This document shows, in pieces, positions 57,001-64,000 of a stretch of DNA of 64,000 bases. Origin of the DNA: Scalesia atractyloides (lineage: Eukaryota > Streptophyta > Magnoliopsida > Asterales > Asteraceae). The stretch is taken from positions 99,224,411 through 99,288,410 of the forward strand of contig CAMTDV010000030.1 in assembly GCA_947069175.1 (NCBI GenBank). The letters run 5' to 3'. The translations under genes and the position numbers were made by a program. Position 1 is the first letter of the stretch. Every line of letters begins with the position of its first letter. A model generated the notes under the pieces. The model was not told the origin of the DNA. It was given only the letters and a program-made list of their open reading frames with translations, and did not search any database.

Positions 57001-57597
57001 TGTTGGGTTATTCGGTTTGTTTACGGGTCACGGGTTGGCATGTGATCGTGTCACGGTTCAAATGGCTCAGTAGCTAACGGAAATTAGAAGTTGGTTAAAT
57101 TAATTAGTTGCATGAAATAAGTTAAAACTCCAATGTTTACGTGGGATTTAGAACTTGCATGGAGGAGAATATCATGTGGAATATTCTGATTAATATAACT
57201 TGGTCAATGTTGACCGGTTTTGTTGCAACAGATCGTGTGAGTTGAGAATTATTGGAGTAGCTCTAAAATTCAGCAATTAGTGGGATTATCTAGCATGTGT
57301 TTTATGTTGTTTGTTTATTATAAATAGAGAGTAGTTGCAGTAGTTTGTTTGTACCCCTTTCTTTGAATATCGAATACATGAGTAAGTTTTCATTCCTTTT
57401 CTTCATACATATTTCACAAACAATTTGTGAGTGAGTGTTGTGTGATTAGTGGGGTCTGAACCAACACAAACGACGCTTCGAGGGATCCTCAAACAGCCGT
57501 TTAAGTAGGGTTAATATAAACAGTAATAACTTCAGTAAACTGTAAAAGAGTATGTTTTTTGAGATCTCTCCTGGTACAGGTCACTCATCCAGAAGAT

Positions 57598-58800
57598 TTT
57601 ATCATCAAGATTTTGAGACCCGGATTTGTTCTTGAAAAAATTACTACTATTATAAATACGAAAGTGAAGAAAACCCTACAAGCTTCAGTTTTGGTGCCCC
57701 CACAAGAAACGGGAGAAGCACTTTGGATTTCACTGCTGTATTCATTCTGAACAAAGTGTTTTTGCAACGACTAGTAAGGGTATAGGAAGACAATATCACA
57801 AGTTTGCATAAGTTCGGCCACATGTTTGCAACTTATAAACCCTAAAAGAGTTAAATGCTGGAGGTACCCATATAGAAGTATTGCAATGTGATTATGTTTG
57901 TTCCTATTTTGAAGATTTTGTTGATTTGACGAAGGGGTTATACTGGTGTGGCGCCAAGTTTAAAAATTCTACCATTATGAAGAATTTACTAAACTGCCTT
58001 TTAATATTTTGTGAAATAGTAAAATTACAAAGGAAATGCATGAAAGTTTTAAGGGCAATTTTGCCATTCCAAGTGTTTTTAACGGTAATATATTTGTATG
58101 TGTGTAATAATTTTCGGTCAAACAAAATATACTTTTTTGATATATTAATTTTTAATTGTTAACAGTAATATATTTGTAAGTGTGTAATAATTTTCGGTCA
58201 AACAAAATATACCTTTTTGATATATTAATTTAATTTCTACAAAACAAAAATAAGTATAATGATGAAAACAATAATCCAAAACATTAATACAAAATCAGGT
58301 ATACATTAGATCTCCGTCTGAGCTTTCAAAGATATATCCACCTTAGGTAGCTGACCATAAAATAGCGACCTTCTAACATTATCGACTTTAAAATCTCGGG
58401 GTTTCAAATTGATTCAGAGATACCATCCAAATAAAATAAGTTTTAATGTTTAATTTAGCGTTATTCGATCTATTAAAGATTTTCTCTTAAATACTAATGC
58501 ACACGGAAGCTTATTTATATAGTATTTATATAGGTCAACAAGCAAAGTGTTTTATTTAAACGATTCGAATCAAACAATTCGACGATAAAACGTAAAGCTT
58601 CAATATTTTAATCAACGATTCGATGATAAAACGTAAAGCTTCAATGTTTTAATCAAAATGATAAACTAAACAAACAACCATCAAAACCTGATATATACTA
58701 GCTAAAGAGATAAACTAAGAAATCAAATCAACACAACATAAAAGTAAACATTTTAAGCAAAATAAGAGATGCAGCAAATCATATAAAGCTTCTTCTAGCT
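57598..58800. repeat. Duplicated block A, copy 3
   Basis: Matches copy 1 from ATCATCAAGATTTTGAG through CAAGAAACGGGAGAAGC, AATGCTGGAGGTACCC, GCAATGTGATTATGTTTGTT and CTTCTTCTAGCTAGTTTG, with small indels. Like copy 1 it is upstream (5') of an ASHR3 copy. A roughly 60-bp unit (AGTAATATATTTGTA...ATATATTAATTT) is doubled at 58085-58230. Confidence 0.75.
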
Positions 58801-58904
58801 AGTTTGAAATTTAAAGAAAAGAAAATATGTATAATTAAATCATAAGATCTGTAAGTTTGAAAAAAATGAATTTATTAATATTATTTTTCTTAGTTGTTAT
58901 GATA

Positions 58905-58905
<1 letters not shown>

Positions 58906-59001
<96 letters not shown>
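58906..59001. repeat. (ATT)n microsatellite, about 32 units
   Basis: Uninterrupted ATT/TTA repeat of about 96 bp. It makes an artificial poly-Ile frame on the minus strand. Confidence 0.95.
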
Positions 59002-59648
59002 TCTTCAAGACACAAAATTTTATTCATTTGTTTTAAGTAAGTTTGATGCATAAAATATGTAAAGCTAAATAACATAACAAAATGATTAAAAAAATTAACA
59101 CGAAGTGTTTTACAACGTAAATAAAAAATATCGGATAGCTGAATTGTTAACTGAAACCGAACCAAAATCAACTAAAAAATGAATTAACTAAAAACCGATT
59201 AACCGAAATACTAATTAACCAAAACCAGTTATCATTTTTTTGCCCTCGTTTAACCAAAACTAACCAAACGAATCGAACCATTTATATTTTCATATATTTC
59301 TAGCTTTTATACATTCGGTTCATGTATTTTATATTTATACCTTCATTTTATCTATTTCATGTATTTATATCTCAATTTTATGTATTTATACACAAAACAT
59401 TTAGCCTAAGTTTTATTTCGCTAGTAACTGAAATTAAAGGAATCAAACAAAAAATTGTCAATCTAACCAAAGAAACCAAACATATTAACCAAAAACCGAT
59501 TAGTTAGTGAAATAGACTAATCGATTACTTTGTTTTCAGTTGAGAATGATAATCGAACTAACCAAACAATGCACATCTAGGCAGTGTAATATCAATTAAT
59601 CACACCTGTTTTTATTCATGGCAAACATTTTGATACAAGTGAAAATCC
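59002..59648. other. Intergenic, repeat-like
   Basis: Rich in AACCGAA/AACCAAA motifs (59150-59280, 59450-59575), probably the arms of a decayed hAT element. No clean ends. Confidence 0.4.
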
Positions 59649-59651
59649 TAA

Positions 59652-60825
59652 GGGTGTTCCACTTATAGGAGTAGTCCTCTCTCCAACATAACCAATCCTA
59701 CTATGCAATGTCAACTACACTCTCCACTTTATATTTTACACTCTAACGTTAGTGGTGATCCACCCGTTGGATTAGTCCATTTCATTTTATTTTTTATTTC
59801 TGAAAATTATGCATAATAATTAAAACATATTTTAAACCAAATAAAATTACATTAGACTAGAAAAAAGACATAACATTAATTTAAAATTAGGAAAATAAAA
59901 ACATAAAACATAACTAAAAATTAGAAATTACATGGCCAATTATATTTTTTCGCTATCTTGCGTTTTCGGATTAGAATAAATGGCAACATCTCTGGTATAA
60001 CATTGTCATGTGGCCGATTATATGTCTCTATACATAAATTGTCTCACTGCCTCGTGTTGTTCCGCAACTAACGCTATAGTATCTTCCTCTCGTTTCTTTC
60101 TTATTTCCACCAACTCCAACGTTTTTGCTTCTTTCCTAATTGTGTACTCTTCGAACTTATCTACCAACCCATTCGGTGTCATCGTAAATCGGGAACGAGA
60201 GTTCTACATTCTCTCTTCGTGATTGAATTGGTGGGCTCATGTATGCAAATGGGTCGAGTCCGGTTTGCGCTTCCATGGAATAATCAAACCGACCGGGTGC
60301 GACCATTGTTGGACCATATGGATGTGAAAATACTTGTGGTGGAAAATTTGGTTGAGATTGGGTGTAAAAAGTCGGTGGTGAAGCTTGAGAGTAATAAAGT
60401 TGAGGATGAGGGTGTGGTGTATAGCGAGTGGGGGTTGAATCAGTTCACTCGACCGCTTGAACTGCTCGCCTCGTATACGAGATGCGTCCCCTCGAGTTCG
60501 AACCCATCCTCGACTAGTAGAACTTTCTTGGTAGCATCACCTTTTTTTTGTTTATCCATTTTATGTTTGGTTTGCATTGTGTGATCGTAAATGGTTTGGA
60601 TTGTGAGAAATGGTTTATAAATGGTTGTGTTTAAATATAAAATGTAAAATTCTTTTCCTGAGTCAAACAGCATTATAGCCGTTGTGTTGTTCCCAATGGT
60701 CAAAAAACGAAGGGTTCCAAGCGGGGAATGCTCCCCACCTCACCAATATCACTTGGGTTGGTGGTGATGTTCCCGCCCGGGGACTTGTCACCACATGCGT
60801 TCCTCCGATGACGCCCGGTACACCC
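59652..60825. mobile_element. PIF/Harbinger element with ORF1 remnant only
   Basis: The ends GGGTGTTCC and, on the other strand, GGGTGTACCGG are flanked by TAA (59649-59651, 60826-60828). It is 1174 bp. The minus strand carries an ORF1-type remnant (about 60560-60000). No DDE transposase is present. Confidence 0.78.
60000..60560 (-). pseudogene. PIF ORF1-type protein remnant
   Basis: The minus strand reads MDKQKKGDATKKVLLVEDGF, then in another frame PTRYTPHPHPQLYYSQASPP, PQVFSHPYGPTMVAPG and AYMSPPIQSRRENVELSFP. After a further frame change comes FEEYTIRKEAKTLELVEIRK, KREEDTIALVAEQHEAV and RQFMYRDI-stop. The Pro/Gln/Tyr-rich front and the charged coiled-coil end are the pattern of ORF1 proteins in plant PIF elements. 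The central Myb/SANT domain is absent. Two frame changes make it a pseudogene. Confidence 0.65.
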
Positions 60826-60828
60826 TAA

Positions 60829-61425
60829 AGCCCACCTAGGGAGAAATACATAACGTGTCACTACGCCGAGAGAAAAATAGAGGGAGAAATGAAGGTATAT
60901 ATGGCGATTCTCCAAATTTCACACACAATAATTCATTTGTTTCTTCTTCATCGGATTACGTTCTTTTTAATTCTCTAATATTTTTCCTTGGGAGAAATAG
61001 AGGGAGAAAATTATCACATGCATTCAAATTCACCAGTGAATATAGACTTAAAATGTATTGATGATATAAAGAAAGGAAACAGAATTGAAGAGAAGCTGGT
61101 GAAACAACTTGCTGATGAATTTGTGTGAGAGTTGACACGAAGAGTGACTTTGGCTTACACTCCTTAATTTATCGCATAACTGTTTGTGTATTATTAATAT
61201 AGTATATTATGATCTCTTGTGAGTTTCCAACAATCATGTCTTCTCTCGTGTCACAAAATAAATATATCTTCAGTCCATATTTATCAATGTAACATACACG
61301 TTCAAATATATACCCCTTTCCTAGTTTCTAGTTTTGTTTAACTTTTGATCATGGTGTAAAAACCAGTAGATAACATGTGTAACCTTAAAAAAATTAGTTG
61401 GGTTGAAGACAATGTCAACAGTAGC
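60829..61425. other. Downstream flank of ASHR3 copy 4
   Basis: AGAAATAGAGGGAGAAA occurs near 60883 in variant form and at 60996. No gene seen. The ASHR3 3' flank begins about 61330. Confidence 0.4.
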
Positions 61426-64000
61426 TCAACTAGTAGCTCCTCTTGTGACACAATCACCCGCGCCTGACCTTTTTGTACCAAGATATCCAAGACAATTTGA
61501 AGCACCACAATGGCACTCTACTTCTTCAGGACCATACATCTCATATCTACAATACCAAAATCAGAATAATTGTTAATTTATTATACTATGGTTTTTTATA
61601 GTGGAGATGATTATACGTACTCATAATCAAATGTTAGTTCTTCTCTGGGTTCGATTGTTCTAGCAGCAAAGATACCAAGACGAGTCTCTCCATTGACATC
61701 CCTACAAAAGTGTCAAACCATAATACAATTGTCATTTGATGATACAATGTATTACTTTTAAGAACGAATGATGAGAGCGGTATATCTAACCATTTTTCCA
61801 TGGTACAATTAGGATCACAGCTGTGATTTATAAAACGCGATTCATTCCCCTTGAATCTTGCATCAATGTTGAAGTCTTTTCGGACTGCGACCATATAGAA
61901 CTTGGTGATACCTTTTCCCTTCATGTCCCAAAACCTCTTCTCACATAAAGCATCGTTAATTACTGAAGACAAAAACTAACAATGTTGTAAGAGAATGCGA
62001 AAATGGAATATAAACACTTAATCACAAACTTCAAGCTTGCCAATTGTTATGGGGAAACTACGATAGTCACTAAATTTTAAAGGCGAATTAAGTTTTAGTT
62101 ATCCAAATTATGGCCTATTGGTCGAAGATTATTCATACCGCTGATTTAAAACTTTGATTATCATTGCCAACTGCAATCTCATATAGACGTAAAACTTGAT
62201 TTCCACTAAATTTCTCTTCGCTCATAATCCATATGAGCGAAATAGAGTGAACGCTACAAGTGTTATTAGTCAAATTGTGATCAATATTATCGGCCAATGA
62301 GACATAGTTTGGATTATGAAAATCTAATTTGCCAGTAGACAACAAGTCAAGGAATTATTTGTATACCTTCTCCAACATACTCAATGATGTAATCACCTTC
62401 ATCGATTAATTCCATGGCTTCTACACCCCAACCACAATGTTGTGTCTACAAATATGTCAATCATATTAGAGGTTATAAAAGTCTACTCACAAAAATTGAA
62501 CTGGGTAGAACTATCATAAAAGAAAAGATTGAACATATTCTTAGCTTGAAACTTACCATAACAACTTGAACCTTTTTATCTTCTTGGAATGGTCTGTTTG
62601 TGCAGTTTTCTGAACACTCGCAGGCACTTGTGCAGGTAATATGCAGATATCTACAGCGTCAAGCATTAGAATATTATATGTGGGGCAGCTGAGTGATTGA
62701 TTAACAATGAATACCATGTAGAACGTGATAGCCGACGAATTACCTGCATATACAATCTTCATAGCATATGTCAGAGCAACTAGCGCATCCGGTGCTATGA
62801 TCTACATCATAACCCTTCTTTTTTACACGGTATATATCTTATTTTTGTTAAGCAAGTTATGACATGCTAAACCGAATTGATGTAAAAGAATTCATTTTAA
62901 ATAGGGAAAACTTCACATAGTAACTAGGATTCATATATGTTCCATTTATGTCACTCGATTTAAAAAAAATTATAAAAGAATATTCACAAGATCGAAACGC
63001 TTTCATTGACTGACTTTTGAGGAAAAAAAAAAACTTTAAATGACTCTAGTGAGACACTTGTATACATGTTACTATTATATGAAGTTCTACCTTTTAAATA
63101 ATACAACGGTGAAGGATACTACGCTTAATATGCACATAGGAAGGTGGCTCCATTTTTTTCGCCTTGGTGTGTTTCCATTTGGGATCAATCTTGAACTCCT
63201 CCTCCACACATGATAGCATCAGAAAACGAAAAACTTCCTATGATTAGAAACCGAAAATATTTAGTTTAGGCCCTTAAATTCCACTTCCAAACTGTTTTTC
63301 ATACATGCATTATTCGAATAGCTAACATAACTTCCAATACATATAGAAATCGATTATAACAAGTATTGAATTGATAATATCTGCAGATTGTGGTAATTTG
63401 CAAAGAAGAGTTAGATATTTTACAAAACTCACCTCTGTGCTACTTATAGGAACTGAAGGCTGCACATATGAAGGTAACTCCAAGTTATCCGGCATGTTGT
63501 CTCTCCACATGGGATCAAACTTGAATTCCTTTCCCACGTATGGGACCGTCAGACGACCAAACACTTCCTGTATAGATATATTTGAAGCCAAGAGAGTTAG
63601 TTGAGGCATAATGACAGAAATTCATCACATTGTGATAATGATAGACATTTATCCCAATGTGATATTGTGCTAAAGTTCAGGACAACATAGATTAGGCTTT
63701 TTGGATTATGGTAATTTACAAATAAGAGCTTAAACATTGCTGTAAGTCTCACCTGTATGCTACTAGCAGGAACTGCACACTGCACATCAACAAAAGAAAT
63801 CAGTACTGTTGTCAACTAACTCAGAATCCTTACCAGGAGTCAAGAGTGAGGTTGATTTTCAATTGCACAACAACATAAATTACTCTATACATAAGTTGTT
63901 TTGCAATTTTTAGTAACCGCTTTTATTGAGCTGTTGTAAAAGTATGCAGAAAGTTGACCAAAGTATATATTAGCTGAAGGTTTGGGTGAGTATGAAAGTT
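61426..64000 (-). CDS. ASHR3-type histone-lysine methyltransferase, copy 4 (3' part, runs off right edge)
   Basis: Minus-strand exons inside the window: 63779-63753, 63567-63433 (VPYVGKEFKFDPMWRDNMPD), 63237-63123 (EEEFKIDPKWKHTKAKKMEP, PSYVHIK), 62837-62744 (CASCSDICYEDCIC), 62650-62557 (AWS, TCTSACECSENCTNRPFQED), 62445-62367 (CGWGVEAMELIDEGDYIIEY), 61962-61791 (CEKRFWDMKGKGITKFYMV, SRFINHSCDPNCTMEKW), 61701-61621 (GETRLGIFAARTIEPREELT, FDY), 61546-61426 (post-SET VECHCGASNCLGYLGTK, stop at 61426-61428). The order linker-AWS-SET-post-SET matches Arabidopsis ASHR3/SDG4, a nuclear H3 methyltransferase linked to stamen development. NHSC, GETRLG and all zinc Cys are kept, and no stop or frameshift was found. 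The PHD exons should lie just beyond 64000, judged from spacing in copy 3. This is the best candidate for the functional copy. Confidence 0.85.
62100..62345 (-). other. Unidentified insertion in an intron of ASHR3 copy 4
   Basis: Between the SET exons at 62445-62367 and 61962-61791, copy 4 has an extra stretch that copies 1-3 lack at this place. It reads open on the minus strand for 70 codons (NPNYVSLADNIDHNLTNNTC and SEEKFSGNQVLRLYEIAVGN). I do not recognise it. It may be a captured gene fragment or TE piece. Confidence 0.4.

Larger units (their letters stand above)
55654..57466 (+). mobile_element. Complete small LTR retrotransposon (TRIM-type, non-autonomous)
   Basis: Two direct LTRs, 55654-56077 (424 bp) and 57001-57466 (466 bp), both starting TGTTGGGTTATTCGG and ending GTCTGAACCAACA. 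The perfect target duplication CAAAC flanks them (55649-55653, 57467-57471). A primer-binding site follows the left LTR and a purine tract precedes the right one. The 923-bp internal part has no gag or pol domains. LTRs differ by few bases plus a roughly 36-bp segment (starting about 57253) that only the right LTR has, so insertion is recent. The element is 1813 bp and would need enzymes from a full-length relative. Confidence 0.92.

Noticed and set aside
58890..59171. Poly-isoleucine protein
   Set aside because: Translation of the (ATT)n microsatellite.

Overview
This is an AT-rich plant nuclear window. Genes have many introns with GT..AG borders and are scattered among layers of transposable elements. 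The gene content (a NIK-type LRR receptor kinase, ASHR3-type SET proteins, plant LAP and TMEM208 relics) and the TE mix point to a eudicot. The abundance of Tekay-like and copia LTRs, PIF/Harbinger, MULE and hAT families would fit an Asteraceae genome, but that family-level guess is an inference.

Layout, left to right. 0-9 kb: a non-autonomous hAT with an 8-bp target duplication, a rearranged leucine aminopeptidase pseudogene, a PIF MITE, a 5'-truncated TMEM208/SND2 relic and a second hAT. 9.3-14.3 kb (minus): one complete gene, an 11-exon NIK-type LRR receptor kinase whose CDS splices to 628 codons with no break and which carries hAT-type insertions in its introns. 15.2-25 kb: a copia solo LTR, a 2-kb PIF/Harbinger with a broken transposase, two PIF MITEs, a tRNA-derived SINE, and a Mutator-like element (MULE) that seems to have captured the first exon of a SLY1 gene. 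25.4-31 kb: a nested stack in which a PIF element (itself probably inside a hAT) contains a 2.66-kb solo LTR and a 1.57-kb MULE, each with intact target duplications. 31-37 kb: a second SINE copy and a 2.58-kb gypsy solo LTR.

37.3-64 kb: the most unusual part, an array of four copies of an ASHR3-type histone methyltransferase gene (PHD + AWS + SET + post-SET). Copies 1 and 2 (37.3-40.2 kb) face each other tail to tail as a large near-palindrome, and both are broken. Copy 3 (51.7-55.5 kb) has a PHD region but carries a frameshift, an AWS deletion and a damaged NHSC motif. Copy 4 (61.4 kb to the right edge) keeps every SET motif that can be checked and is probably the working gene; its 5' part lies beyond the window. 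A linker exon ahead of the AWS domain has multiplied inside copies 3 and 4. Between the copies lie further duplicated blocks (A, three copies; B, two copies), a gypsy 5' LTR with primer-binding site and truncated gag, another MULE, a complete small LTR retrotransposon of TRIM type, a long ATT microsatellite and a PIF element with an ORF1 remnant.

Functionally, only the NIK-like kinase and ASHR3 copy 4 look like working host genes. The ASHR3 inverted pair could, if transcribed, make hairpin RNA matching the family, which is the most interesting regulatory idea here. All element boundaries were found by eye from terminal repeats and target duplications. No database search or alignment program was used.
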